From Platerodrilus igneus (taxonomy: Eukaryota > Arthropoda > Insecta > Coleoptera > Lycidae): 64,000 nucleotides of DNA. Positions 22,860 through 32,761 of this stretch are shown piece by piece (within the stretch, counting starts at the first letter, position 1; the number at the start of each line of letters is the position of its first letter). The stretch spans positions 1,695,001 to 1,759,000 of the forward strand of contig JARFIW010000942.1 in NCBI GenBank assembly GCA_036346225.1, in the 5' to 3' direction. A program made the translations under genes and the position numbers. The notes below the pieces were generated by a model. The model had not been told where the DNA came from and ran no database searches. It was given only the letters and a program-made list of their open reading frames with translations.

Positions 22860-23720
22860 TAATATATCCCGCACTATTTCTTCATGCCTTAGAACGTGTC
22901 CTATCATCCGATCTCTCTTATTTTTTACTGTATTCCACATATTTTTTCTTCTCCTACTATTTCTAGTACCTATTTGTTCTTAACTTTGTCTGTCCATAAT
23001 ATCTTCATCGTACGTTTGTAACACCACATTTTCATACATACATTTTCATACTGTATCTCTCTGTTAGTACGGTTTCAATTTCATTAAGAGCTGCTTATAA
23101 CTTTTCGTTGCTAGATGCTAATACCGCCATAACGTTTGTAAATCTGAGCATATTAACTTGTTTGTCTTTGCATAATAATTTCAAATGTCTTTCTACATCT
23201 GACAGTATTCACTGCCTCTTCGATATACTAGTTAAAAATTAATGGGGATAGCGCACATCCCTGTCTCACCCCTTTCCTAATATTTACTTCTTTTCGTTTG
23301 TGCTCTAATTCTATTACCGTTGCTTGCTCTTTGTATAAGCTTATGTACTATCCATCTATCCCTATAACTCATTCCCATCATCTTTTTTAATATTTTGAAT
23401 ATTTTTTCTCATTTCACATTCTCGAACGCTTTTTCCAGGTTTGGGTATCTCGTCTGTCTTATACATATAGCTGACAAGTTGGCAGAGACGTTCTGTTGCT
23501 GCTTCTTGTCCAGCAGCTTCTAGATTCTGCTTGCACTTTATCTGTATCGGGCCTTTTAATGCTAGTTTAAACTCATCTCTAAGTATAGGATATCCCAAGT
23601 CATCCTTTTTAATGTCTGTTTCCTGCTCTAGTTCTTCTAGTTCCGGTCCTGCATATAAATTCCCTATACATTCTTATAATAATTTTTATAATAATGTCTC
23701 CTTCTGTGCCGCTTATGCTA
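22860..23720 (-). pseudogene. RTE-like reverse transcriptase relic
   Basis: From 23640 downward: 'DEFKLALKG' and 'ERLCQLVSYMYKTDEIPK' (RT domain 0/1), then a jump to 'LEKAFENV', normally about 60-70 residues later, showing an internal deletion near 23440. 'MGMSYRDRWIVHKL' and 'GVRQGCALSPLIF'-type text follow at 23255-23360. The catalytic box, normally FADD, reads 'LRFTNVMAVLASS' at about 23110-23150, so both catalytic Asp residues are lost. A second deletion joins 'LTERYSMK' directly to the C-terminal 'MWCYKRTMKI' block. Confidence 0.8.
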
Positions 23721-23929
23721 TATGACTTTATATCCCTAAAATTCATTCTAATTAGTTTGTATGCTTCCTCTTTTCTATTTCCATCTTAGTTTGTACCCTT
23801 TTGAACTTTTCCTCAATCCATTGTTCATTCGCTTTCCTGCATTTTCGAATAATTTCCCATTGTATGGCTTTGTATCTCTGTTTTCCTACTTCGTCTGGTT
23901 TGTTTTAATTGTTAATCTATTTGATTTCT

Positions 23930-24640
23930 CTATGTTTTGTGGTGCATCGTCTTCTAGCATGATGTTAAAATAATGTATTTGTGATAGTTAACTTATTTTT
24001 GTCGCAAAATTCTACCAGCCTATTTCCTATTTTTTTCTGGTGCCTAGGCCAAATAAACCTACTCTAAATGTGATTTTCCATTGCTCCACCCGAAGGTACT
24101 ACATTGGCCAGGAAGCGAGTTTTTTTTACTTGGAAAATTTTGAATATTGCCGAACCCTTGCTGTTCCAAGCAAGGTAGGGATTTTTAACGTGCGTGACAA
24201 CACTCACACACGGGACCTCCATTTTACCTCTCAACCGAACGAGGGTGTATTTTTGTGAAAAATGCTCGCCTAACATTTTTCAAGCGGACCGTGTCGGAAT
24301 TCGAATCCGGGACCTTGGGAGTAGTAGTCACACACATACCAACTACGCCACGGAACCGCCGCAAAAAAATTAACCTACTGCCGCTCCTTCTCTAACCTCA
24401 CCTACCACTGCATTAAAATCTCCCATAATTATTAAATGTTCAGTCCTTTTATGAATCTCAGTATGTCTTCGATGTCTTTTTAAATTTAATCGCAGCTTTT
24501 ATAATTACTGTGTTGTAGTTTATATATACTTCTGGGTAGCTTCTGCGGCTTTTACTTGATTCATAAACCGTTGTCTGACAAGAATGTAATCTAATTGATA
24601 TCTCTCCATGCCTCCTGACGTCTTAGACATGTATACCCGG
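23930..24640 (-). pseudogene. RTE-like AP endonuclease relic, segments out of order
   Basis: Three endonuclease blocks are readable. 'MERYQLDYILVRQRF' (24550-24625), 'IIMGDFNAVVGEVREGAAVG' (24375-24435) and 'GLGTRKKIGNRLVEFC' with 'LTITNTLF' (23960-24050) lie in this order on the minus strand. In intact elements the DYIL block comes after the NTLF block, so the module has been displaced upstream or belongs to a second copy. The SINE at 24064-24366 splits the last two blocks. Stops and frameshifts are frequent. Confidence 0.75.
24064..24366 (-). mobile_element. tRNA-derived SINE, copy 1 (near full length)
   Basis: On the minus strand the head carries an A-box-like 'TGGCGTAGTTGG' (24339-24350) and a B-box-like 'GGATTCGAATTCC' (24296-24308), the internal Pol III promoter of a tRNA-derived SINE. 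The body contains 'aaaatgttaggcgagcattt', and the tail ends '...ggtggagcaatggaaaatc'. The target duplication is 'aaataaacctact' (24051-24063) and 'aaattaacctact' (24367-24379), 12 of 13 matching. It interrupts the LINE endonuclease relic and so is younger. Confidence 0.88.
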
Positions 24641-24649
24641 AGGAAAAAG

Positions 24650-24870
24650 CAATAACTAAGATAAGAGAGATGGAAGAGATATGTATCGTATTTCAAGGGG
24701 AGAAGATTAAAATGCCAAACTATACAAATAATATGGTAGTATTAGCAGAAACAGATAAAAAGTTAAGAAGTAGAACTAAATAAAAGAATGTTAGATAGAG
24801 ATTATGGCATGCAAATCAATCATACTAGAGCGAAGATGGTGAGATGTAACAAACAAGGTAGCAGAAGAAA
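24650..24870 (+). pseudogene. RTE-like LINE RT fragment, opposite strand
   Basis: The plus strand reads 'FQGEKIKMPNYTNNMVVLAE' then 'TDKKL' and 'DYGMQINHTRAKM', aligning with the RT palm segment that normally reads 'MLRFADDIAVLAE'. The FADD box is 'YTNN', so it is dead. It abuts the 5' edge of the minus-strand LINE, giving head-to-head fragments. Confidence 0.65.
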
Positions 24871-24896
24871 GTAATACTAAATCTTGGAATTTGGAA

Positions 24897-24948
24897 CGTA
24901 AATGACAATAGAAGTAAAAGATGTACGTTTTACTTCGATTGTCATTTC
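24897..24948. repeat. Short hairpin-forming inverted repeat
   Basis: 'aaatgacaatagaagtaaaa' faces 'ttttacttcgattgtcattt' across 8 nt, a 20-bp arm with one mismatch, at the junction between the plus-strand and minus-strand LINE scraps. Confidence 0.75.
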
Positions 24949-25020
24949 TGATACAACTTTCTAATGAACAAAGCTTCCTTTGCTTGTTCTAATCTTTCTG
25001 ACCATAGATTTACTATTACC
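24949..25020 (-). pseudogene. Small LINE scrap (RT C-terminal side)
   Basis: The minus strand reads 'WSERLEQAKEAL', resembling the 'RIAQAKQAF' block downstream of the RT palm in RTE-like LINEs. Too short to assign firmly. Confidence 0.4.
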
Positions 25021-25792
25021 TTCATACTACTACTCTAGTATGAAAGAAATTTTTTGAAGCCGAACGGGTGCTATTAAAATCTAAGATCGCTCTAAATTTT
25101 AGGAAGATGGCCATTGAAACTTATTGTCTTTACACGGACGTTCTTGCGCGCACGCTTGAATGGCCTGTGGTAAATCGCGCGGTTAAGAGTGTACGTGTAA
25201 AGGACGCTATTGTTTGGAGCATAACACTGAAACTGCGAAGCATGAATATTAGGTAAGGAATAAGTTAGGACGTTAGAAGCTTTCGAGATGTGGCGCTAAG
25301 CGGAACAAATAAAATTAGTAACGATAGAGTTTTTTAAATGGTTTAGGAAAATAGAAGTATTAGTAGGTAGTCAGAAAAGGACGTGATAGAATTTGTCATA
25401 CTTTGAGGTATGAAGGAATAGATATGATAGTGATAGTAGAAGTATGATTTGTACAGGTAGACAAAGACTCAAGTATAAGCACCATAATAACAAACACGTG
25501 GGTAGAGATAGCTCCCGGGCTTTAAAACAGCTATCTCAGGATAAGAACAGCTGCGTCAAACGCATCTTACAAAAAAATCTCCTCTATGGGAGGCAACGAC
25601 CATAAGATTGGCATAGTCAATATGTTCTTATGTGCATTCTAAAATCTGGTTGATTAGGCGGTGAAAATGATTGCAGGTAACTGACATTTTGCTGCAAGTA
25701 GTTCATAGATGGCATTGAAGGAGAAACGCTCAGCGCACATCTCTTTTGTGATAAAGAGAACTTCAAATTCCCAGCCAGAGTACCGTAAAGTT
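25021..25792. other. No gene recognised
   Basis: Short frames exist on both strands but carry no recognisable motif. Confidence 0.4.
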
Positions 25793-25960
25793 GAATTCTC
25801 CAGTGCTCCACCCGAAGGCACTGTATTTGCCAGAAGGCGACCATGCGCAACAATAACATTCATGTACGTGACTTATACATTTAACCTCTCTTCTCACATC
25901 AACGGATCTGTCAGCTATCCAACTCGGGATTTTGAGATTAGTAGTCACACCCGAACGTGA
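25793..25960 (-). mobile_element. SINE copy 2, diverged
   Basis: Reverse-strand copy of the same SINE. 'gtgctccacccgaaggcac' (25803-25821) is the 3' part and 'gtagtcacac' (25941-25950) lies in the tRNA-like head. The middle ('aaaatgctcgcctaac') is missing and the boxes are not intact. Confidence 0.65.
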
Positions 25961-26000
25961 CTAATCTTGTTACTTCTCAGTTAGACAGTTAAAAGGTACA

Positions 26001-26600
26001 ATACCGCCATTTGCCCGTACAAAGGGCGTAATTAGTTTCACATGAATCGCAATCAAAATTATTTAAATAATTTACACAATTAATAAGCAGTCCTTGCCCG
26101 CATAGAGGGCGTAATTGATTTCACCTGAATTGTAATCAAGATTATTTAAATAATTTACGCAATGAATAAACAGATTAAGTAAACTATGCTTAAGTTTACC
26201 ACTAGTACTAGATAATTAAATTACGGAAAGGCTAATTATTGAATCCTTGATTTCCGCGTTACCCGTTACGTATTGTTCGTCTACATAAACAGGATTGTAG
26301 ATTCGTTAGCGGAGTTCGTTGTTTACCTACAACATAAAAGGAACAAAGCAAAGAAACTATAAAAATGGTGAGAGGTATAGGAATTTAACGGGTAAACTCC
26401 GCCACGCTACTTTATGAATCACTACTCACTAGTTTTCGAGGTAAGATAGTTATGAAAAACGCTGTTTTTCTTAACTGTCCACCACTCCTTGTGCATATCA
26501 CGTTCTCATTGGTTGAAACACACGTATATTTATTTCGAAGCATGGGAAAACGTTTACACTGCAGAATATATAATAATAATTAGAATTGATTCTCCGAACA
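26001..26600 (+). repeat. Dispersed repeat family 2, copy A
   Basis: Aligns with 43650-44220. Shared landmarks: 'gggcgtaatt' or 'gagcgtacta', 'gtttcac', 'ggagttcgttgtt', 'aactccgcc' or 'aactccact', 'cactactc', 'tgtccaccac', 'attggt'. Its end also resembles the third quarter of family 1 ('aactgtc', 'cattggtt', 'gcatgggaaaa'), so families 1 and 2 may be related. No protein is encoded. Confidence 0.55.
26012..26170 (+). repeat. Tandem duplication, ~82-bp period
   Basis: 'gcccgtacaaagggcgtaat' and 'gcccgcatagagggcgtaat' begin two adjacent copies that both run through 'attatttaaataatttac'. Confidence 0.8.
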
Positions 26601-28036
26601 ATGTTGTGAACTCAAAGCCGTATTGACTCAATAATAAAAACGAGTTCTAAAAAGCCCCAAGTATAATTACCTCCCTATTTTCTGCTAAATTACATGTGTA
26701 ATATTCCTAGATGCTCTAACTGTTTTACACAACCATGTGTAGCATACTTTAAATTTATTATTACAAATCTCGTATGATTAATTATTAAAACATAATCGTT
26801 GGGTAGCTAAATGATGCGAACATTCTACGGAGCTGCTTCAAGTGTGATCCTGTTGATTTGATAGTTTTGTAAAATATAGTCAAATTCCGTACACAATTAC
26901 AATTAAAATCAGAATGTCAAATAATATACAGCGTTATAATTCAAAAAACAATAATTAATTGCAATCATACATCACTATTTTTGATACTAACTTTCCCAAA
27001 ACATTTTACGTAAAAAAGGCATCAACTTTGTCCCAAATGTGAACATAGTGCATTTTCTTTAATGACAAAGCCAAGCTGGTGATAAGGGCACTGCAAAAGT
27101 TCCACTAACTTTACGTATTAGAAAAGAATGATGAAATCTAGCAAAGGAAAACTTATTTACCACATAATGATTAGTAATAAGTATCAAAAATGCTTAACCC
27201 AAATAACCTACTTTTACGAGGCGCGAGATAGGTTTTGGGCCCTTTGAGCGGCTTTTTAAAAAGGCTTCTTCCAAAAACTCTTCTATCAATTTATTTAAAA
27301 CAGAAATTACAATATTAAATTTAATTTACTGGTACGTTATATTCATTAACGACTTGGTTTCAAAAATAATCAAAGTTACTAAACACTAAATTAATTAATT
27401 AACACTAAATTGAGTAGCTTGAACAACCAACAATGTAAAAGTTGTGAATCTCGAGACCGACAGGCTATCTTGGGCTCCTGAGGGTATTTATGCTATCCCT
27501 GCCCCTCACATTACTTGTGGGAACTGCAGATCTCATGCCTGCTATTTATTTCTTGATACAGTACAGAGTATTACATTTTAATAACCTTAATTCTAATAAT
27601 TGCTGTTTTATTATCTACTGTGACCTGCACCTGCAGTGTCATGTTACGTCTGGAATACAAAGTATTCACATCCGTTCTCATGTCTGGTTTATGAACTTCC
27701 ATTAACCTTTTGTAATATGTCTTTCAAATGTAACTCGCGTAGCTGTCAAAAAACAAGAGTTTCCGTATTACAGACAAGATCGCGGAGCCTTGGACTTTCT
27801 TCTTCAAAATCCATCCCGGTTGGGTGTAGACACAGACTCCATTCAATTAGCTTAGATCTTGAATTTTTAATGTTGTGTAAATATAGAAATCAGCTTATCT
27901 ACCGAATTAGTGAATCCAGGTGTATCGATTTCTGAGATCGATATTTTATCACTATATTACCAGCTAAAAGTATCAAAACTAAATTTAACAACAGTTTGTA
28001 CTTATGACCTACTCCTATCATAACTGGATCCACATT
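26601..28036. other. No gene recognised
   Basis: AT-rich. Frames at 27490-27935 (plus) and their reverse strand were read; neither gave a motif I could place. Confidence 0.4.
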
Positions 28037-28060
28037 CCTTAGCCCCGTATCCCTATATTT

Positions 28061-28313
28061 GATTTTCCAATGCTCCACCCGAAGGCACTACATTGGCCAG
28101 GAAGCGAGATCTTTACTTGGTAATGTTTTTGAATTGTACCGAAACCTTGCTATTCCAATCAAAATAGGAATCTCTAATGTGCATGGCAGCACTCGTACAC
28201 GGGGCTTACATTTTACCTTTCATTCGAACGAGGGCGTATTTTTGTGAAAAATGCTAGCCTAACATTTTTCAAGCGGTCCGTGTTGGAAATCTAACCCGGG
28301 ACCACGGAGCCGG
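28061..28313 (-). mobile_element. SINE copy 3
   Basis: Minus-strand copy: 'ctccacccgaaggcactaca' (28072-28091), 'acgagggcgtatttttgtga' and 'cctaacatttttcaagcgg'. The B-box region is altered ('ggaaatctaacccggga') and the head is cut short before the A box. The sequences on either side, 28037-28052 and 28314-28329, are similar ('ccttagccc' and 'ccctagcca' starts), possibly a decayed duplication. Confidence 0.8.
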
Positions 28314-28329
28314 CCCTAGCCAAAGTACC

Positions 28330-28600
28330 TTACATGTGATTTACCAATACTCCACCCGAAGGTACTACATTGGCCAGGAAGCGAGTTTTTTTTTACCTGG
28401 AAAATTTGGAATATTGCCAAACCCTTGCTGTTCCGAGCAAGGTACGGATCTTTATCGTGCGTGACAATACTCACACACGAGACCTCCATTTTACCTCTCA
28501 TCCGAACGAGGGTGTATTTTTGTGAAAAATGCTCGCCTAACATTTTTCAAGCGGACCTTGGGCGCAGTAGTCACACACATACCACTACGCCACGGAGCCT
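28330..28600 (-). mobile_element. SINE copy 4, B box deleted, perfect 16-bp duplication
   Basis: Minus-strand copy immediately next to copy 3. It is flanked by an exact 16-bp target duplication, 'ccctagccaaagtacc', at 28314-28329 and 28601-28616. The head keeps an A-box-like 'TGGCGTAGTGG' near 28584-28594, but the segment holding the B box is missing: 'caagcggacc' joins straight to 'ttgggcgcag' at about 28550. Without a B box it should be a poor Pol III template, yet the duplication shows it was retrotransposed. Confidence 0.88.
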
Positions 28601-28616
28601 CCCTAGCCAAAGTACC

Positions 28617-29310
28617 ACTCGAGAACTTGATCAGTAGTAAATTCTAAGACGTACAATTTGCACGTGAAACGACCGTGTAGAAATACCAGAAGCAAGAAAG
28701 GGACGTGCTATGAAAGTTCTTGCAGCGAGTTTAACATGGAGATTAGACGTTATCGATTGACTCGACGCTTTCGATAATATTGTTGCCCAGAAATGAAACT
28801 GGCTACTGAAGGGTTGTACTTCAGTAACCCACATCAAACCTTACGCACCATGTTGCAACCGAAACTTTGGACATTTGTGCATCTTCTTTGTCAGACATTT
28901 GGAAGTGGCATGTTTCTTTGCATGGTTAGAGAGAAATATACAAGAATTCAGTAGACTCGCAGTTCGAATGGCGAATATAAGATGGAGGAATAACTTAACT
29001 CTTTCGACCGTGTATGTACATACGTCCCACCCCACTTTCCTGTCTAAACTGGGAAAACGATATTTAAAACTTGCAAAAGTGAAACATTTTCGTGCCTTAG
29101 AGCCACTTAACCGAATTTGAGGGGAAACAACTGCGCATGAAATTTTTTGCGATCACATATGGTGACCTAGTTTTATGTATTGATTGCAGTTTTTAGGTTT
29201 GGGCAGGTTTACTCGTATTTATTGTTTTCTGCGCACTACATTTAGTTTTTGTGGTTAATAAACTATAAAAGTTAATTGTTAACTTCAGTAAACTATGGTG
29301 TGATAATATT
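28617..29310. other. No gene recognised
   Basis: Frames of 60-80 codons on both strands have no recognisable motif. Confidence 0.35.
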
Positions 29311-29479
29311 TTAATCGTAATTATAGGTTATGGGACATATATGCTCCAATAGTACTTTCTTGTGGGACGTATATATCCCATTAGGTATTTATGGACATAT
29401 CCTTATACGAAACATGTTCTTTTAGCATGTCTAATAGATAAAAACCGTTGATTTTGGCCGAGCTTACGAGGTTTACAAA

Positions 29480-30268
29480 GAATACCTGTTAGATAGAATC
29501 TACTGAGGAAGTAGAATTTGATGATCACGATTCGAGCGAACAGTCCAATTTTGAATTGTCTTGTGAAAATTATTATGACGAATCAATATTTTAGCCCATG
29601 GAGGACATAGACCTCGAAGAACCAACTATTTATTGATGACGTAAATGGTAATTCTATCGATCAAGATGAGAAGACAACAACTATACGTGTTTCAGTAGTG
29701 TGATCTACGCTGACAATTTTACACCGGGGAAACTTGCCCTTTGGAACGACAAGCAATTGTGCGTGCGAAATTGGATCGCGGATGTCGTGAAATGGATTGC
29801 TTTTTTACAAGATTTCCAAGAAGCCTGTTCATATGTATTTCATAGTGTACTAATCACATATTAGTTATTTATAAAAAGGAGAAAACGTAAAGAAATCAAA
29901 GAACTTCACCTGGTGAAATTATGATTCTTACGGGGATCTCTCTCATAATGTATTACAATCGGGTTCCTTTATTTACTATATACTAGTCGGCAAATCTATA
30001 ATTTCGTAGTCAAGCAATAATGAACGCTATGTTCAGAGATAGGTGTTTGTTACTCATGGCAAAATTATATTTCCACGACACCAAGAAACCACAGAACTGC
30101 TCTAAAATCTATTATGTAGATGACCTTATTTCCTGTCTCCAGAGGGCATTCTTAGAGTTGTGGAAAGAATGCCCTTATCAATTCATTGATGAAGCGATGG
30201 CTAATTTAAACGATTGGTGCCTCAAACAATTCTGACTTTTGAAACCAGGCAATAGAGGTGTCTTGTTA
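29480..30268 (+). pseudogene. piggyBac-like transposase, N-terminal half
   Basis: An acidic N-terminus ('EEVEFDDHDSSEQSNFELS', 29502-29560) is followed by 'LTGISLIMYYNRVPLF' and 'IYWSANL' (about 29925-30000), the conserved entry to the DDE_Tnp_1_7 domain. 30020-30234 holds 'MNAMFRDRCLLLMAKLYFHD', 'SCLQRAFLELW' and 'QFIDEAMANL', where the IDE motif carries the first catalytic Asp. The following normal 'LKP.KRGIKLW' block is seen as 'LKPGNRGVLLCV' at 30240-30270 after a frameshift. Several stops are present. The catalytic middle is absent. Confidence 0.8.
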
Positions 30269-30271
30269 TGT

Positions 30272-31085
30272 GTTACCCGCGTTGCCAATTATTCATAACT
30301 TTCAACGTAATTTGTTACGTCCCCAAATTCGGTTACAGATGTTGCCGATAAGGTTTAGCTGGTTTTTGCTGGAACCATAGGCCGCCTCGCTAGTCTTCAG
30401 GTCGCGTTCGGGTAGTTTTTTCTATGTTTCTAAATTGCGAAGGCGAGATGAGTGTACCTACACTTTCGCGGAACGCTAGATTTTTTTAGGTAAACGAGGG
30501 AAGGTACGAGGATAGGACGAGATCACTTCTCCTGGGAACTAACGCAAAACCGCGTTCAATACTGTTCGATCGATGGTATGCATTCTAGTGCTTTATTTTA
30601 AAATGCGCCCTTTTCACGATTATGTTCGTATCCCTTCCATACCACGCTTCTCATGGATAACCGCGCTTCTCATTGCCAACCGCGCTAACCACACCACATT
30701 CATTTACCTGAGAAATACGTGTGTATGCAGAATACAGGCAATAAATTATCGGATTATTATCCTCTAGTTCGTGGAAATTAGAATCACGAAACTTTACACG
30801 TAGTAACTTAATTTAAAGGTGGGGAAAAGAGCTTTCCCTTACTGGATTCAAAAATCTTCTAATTCTAATATTAAAATAAAATTTGGTGCAGTCAGAAGGC
30901 TCAACAAAATACGACATGAACATATATTGCGGGAAAAAAGATACTGCACAAAAGGGCGCATTTGGATGAGTCGTGAATAAGCTGGTATCCGCATTTAGAG
31001 ACAACGATGTCTGCTTATGCTTTGATCGATTTTTACTTTAGTTCATATTGTTGATAATATAAATTTTCCTACTGTCGCAACATTT
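30272..31085 (+). repeat. Dispersed repeat family 1, copy B, inside piggyBac
   Basis: 30272-30905 aligns with copy A at 10207-10795, beginning at GTTAC. 30906-31085 is less clear but also has no piggyBac motif. The coding sequence of the piggyBac relic stops at 30270 and resumes near 31110, so this copy entered the element. About 180 residues of transposase expected here are missing, so a deletion accompanied or followed the insertion. Confidence 0.65.
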
Positions 31086-31109
31086 TTGAAAGGACCTAAG
31101 AATGTTCCC

Positions 31110-31680
31110 AGAATTGAAGGAAGTTTAAAAAGTTGAAAAGCGGCGAATGCCAGATGTAGGAAATTTCAAAGGTAATCTGACAATCAAATGACAGGATGCA
31201 AAAGACTTTATTGTCTTGACAAACTGTCGTCCACTTGTCATTGAAAGACTGGTCTTCGGTAGAGTTTTGTTGTCCAGAAGCCATCCAATTTTATAATAAT
31301 TCTCGGTAGACGTAGTCCTCGCCGTCCAAATGACTACTTTATATGACATTTATAGGAAGTCGCAAAAATGGTGGAAAAAGTATATTATAAGCTATCCATG
31401 ATAACAGTTTACAATTCATACATTTTATATAAAGAAATCAGCCACAAACGTATCGCGTTCATTAAGTATCTGGTACCTCTTGCTGAAAGCCATATTGCAG
31501 AAGGTAGGAAGACTGCTGGAAGCAAACGCACTCGAAAGGTTGGACGACATTCGAAATCATTTGAACGACAACTCGAAGACGTTGCTGTAAATGTACTCAA
31601 AACTAAAAGGAGAAAAGAACAAGATTCATCTGCTTGATGTGCAATGTGCCGCTTCACTCCGTTCCATAAGCATCTGTCGA
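31110..31680 (+). pseudogene. piggyBac-like transposase, C-terminal part
   Basis: 31160-31235 reads 'FKGNLTIK' then, after a stop, 'QDAKDFIVLTNCRP', matching the 'GNL.A.KW.D.KDV.VLS' block. 31300-31360 reads 'VQMTTLYDIYRKSQKWWKK', and from 31368 an open frame continues 'VYYKLSMITVYNSYILYKE' and a basic tail to 31634. These are the hallmarks of the DDE_Tnp_1_7 C-terminus. The final zinc-finger segment survives only as 'CNVPLHS'. A 197-codon frame on the opposite strand over 31409-32002 is the antisense shadow of this region. Confidence 0.82.
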
Positions 31681-32108
31681 AACATATAGGTCCCCAACGT
31701 AAGTACCTATTGGGACACATACCCCAGCTTCGTTTATAACTATTATAAAAAACTAATAAATATTGATATTTTTTGTATTTTTGCTTATTAATAAATCCAG
31801 TGGTCATAAAAATCTTACTCATTAACGAAGAAAATAAATCAGGGTTGAAAGGGTTAACCTTCATATCAAACGTTACAGGATTTAATTTTCTACCACCCAC
31901 CATACGGTATTTAAAAATCTTGCATACTGTTAACTTGTTTTGGTTGAAGTATTTTATGGAGCAGGTGTCGTGCGATTTCATTAAATGCTCATTAGCTAGC
32001 ATGGTGTTTATTTATACAACCCTCTTTTTATGTACCACATAAAAATAAAGCCACTCCCCGCTTTACATTTGACCTACAAGTTATTAATTAGCATTTGTAT
32101 TGTTTCAG

Positions 32109-32215
32109 GAGATATTCCCGATGGAGGTGTACCGGATATGACACGTCTTACCGAACTAAATGAAGATACCATCAACAAGAATTTGAAAATTCGATATGAC
32201 ATCGATCGAATTTAT
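32109..32215 (+). CDS. Candidate exon of an unconventional myosin motor domain
   Basis: A 107-nt block preceded by an acceptor ('tattgtttcag') and followed by a donor-like 'gtatcc'. It encodes 'GVPDMTRLTELNED' and then 'NLKIRYDIDRIY', which matches the start of myosin motor heads ('GV.DM..L..L.E..I..NLK.RY....IY', normally followed by TYTGSILV.VNP). It enters after the first base of a codon and ends on a codon boundary. The frame has no stop and no frameshift, unlike the transposon relics nearby, which supports a functional exon. The flanking exons (SH3-like region before, TYTGS/P-loop after) were not found here, so introns would be large. The myosin class cannot be decided from 35 residues. 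It could also be a duplicated stray exon. Confidence 0.55.
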
Positions 32216-32371
32216 GTATCCTTTTTATATAACTCGTTCAAGGGAGCAGGTATAGGTGGTTGCTGTTATTTTTTAATTGAATTAGTAAAGAATCTAAATA
32301 CCTTTTATACATACTCATTACTCTCACTACATCCTTAAACTCTAGCAACCCTACGTCCATAAAGCTTTAAA

Positions 32372-32761
32372 ATGGGGGTGGTGTTATATAGTTTTTTTAC
32401 ACAAGGGTGTTACACGCATACGAAAATCACCCTAAGGGTTAAGCTGCTCGACCCAGTTATCTGTATGAGTCACGAGCTGCAAAACGTTATGTGTATCTCG
32501 TGGAGTATGTACACTTGTCGTGAAAGAGCTTTTAAAGGTAGTTACGACCTCGTTGAAAAAGAATCTCAACATTGCTACCAGCTATCTCTGCATGGTTTTT
32601 ATGAAGTTTTAATGAATAAAATTGAAATGTCAGTGACGGAAGCTGGATTAAGTATTTTATGTTTACCATATGATGTGATGAGAGTAATCTCCCAAAATAT
32701 CTTTTTGCGAAGTTGTAAGACATTTCCTTCTGAGGTTATAAATATTATGCAACTATGGTAA
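32372..32761 (+). CDS. Unrecognised 129-codon open frame with a strong donor at its end
   Basis: Open frame of 129 codons, one of the longest outside known repeats. The C-terminal third, 'GLSILCLPYDVMRVISQNIF', vaguely recalls an F-box helix start ('L.LP.DV...I'), but this is too weak to call. The frame ends at 'ctatg/gtaaga', a good splice-donor context, so it could be an exon ending at about 32757. An acceptor-like 'gtttttttacacaag' lies at 32389-32403. It follows the myosin-like exon by 160 nt but shows no myosin motif. Confidence 0.25.
   Translation: MGVVLYSFFTQGCYTHTKITLRVKLLDPVICMSHELQNVMCISWSMYTCRERAFKGSYDLVEKESQHCYQLSLHGFYEVLMNKIEMSVTEAGLSILCLPYDVMRVISQNIFLRSCKTFPSEVINIMQLW

Larger units (their letters stand above)
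22300..24640 (-). mobile_element. RTE-like LINE fragment, rearranged and decayed
   Basis: Minus-strand non-LTR retrotransposon of the RTE-like kind often annotated as 'craniofacial development protein 2-like'. From high to low coordinate it holds endonuclease pieces, the linker, reverse transcriptase and a C-terminal tail ('MWCYKRTMKILWTDKV', 22980-23020). A SINE is inserted at 24064-24366. The 5' end, ORF1 and a clear 3' tail are not seen. At its 5' edge it meets a plus-strand piece of a related LINE. Confidence 0.8.
29311..31853 (+). mobile_element. piggyBac-like element, interrupted and decayed
   Basis: The right end reads '...cagggttgaaaggg' immediately followed by TTAA (31854-31857), the target site of piggyBac elements. 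The left end is unresolved; a TTAA lies at 29311-29314 but no matching CCCTTT terminus follows it. Subterminal blocks on the two sides are inverted relatives: 'gggacatatatgctccaata' near 29332 and, reversed, the segment 31698-31724 with 'attgggacacatacccc'. Transposase pieces lie inside. A family 1 repeat splits the coding part at 30272. Confidence 0.75.

Noticed and set aside
31409..32002. 197-codon minus-strand frame, the second longest in the window
   Set aside because: It is antisense to the piggyBac transposase C-terminus and has no motif of its own.
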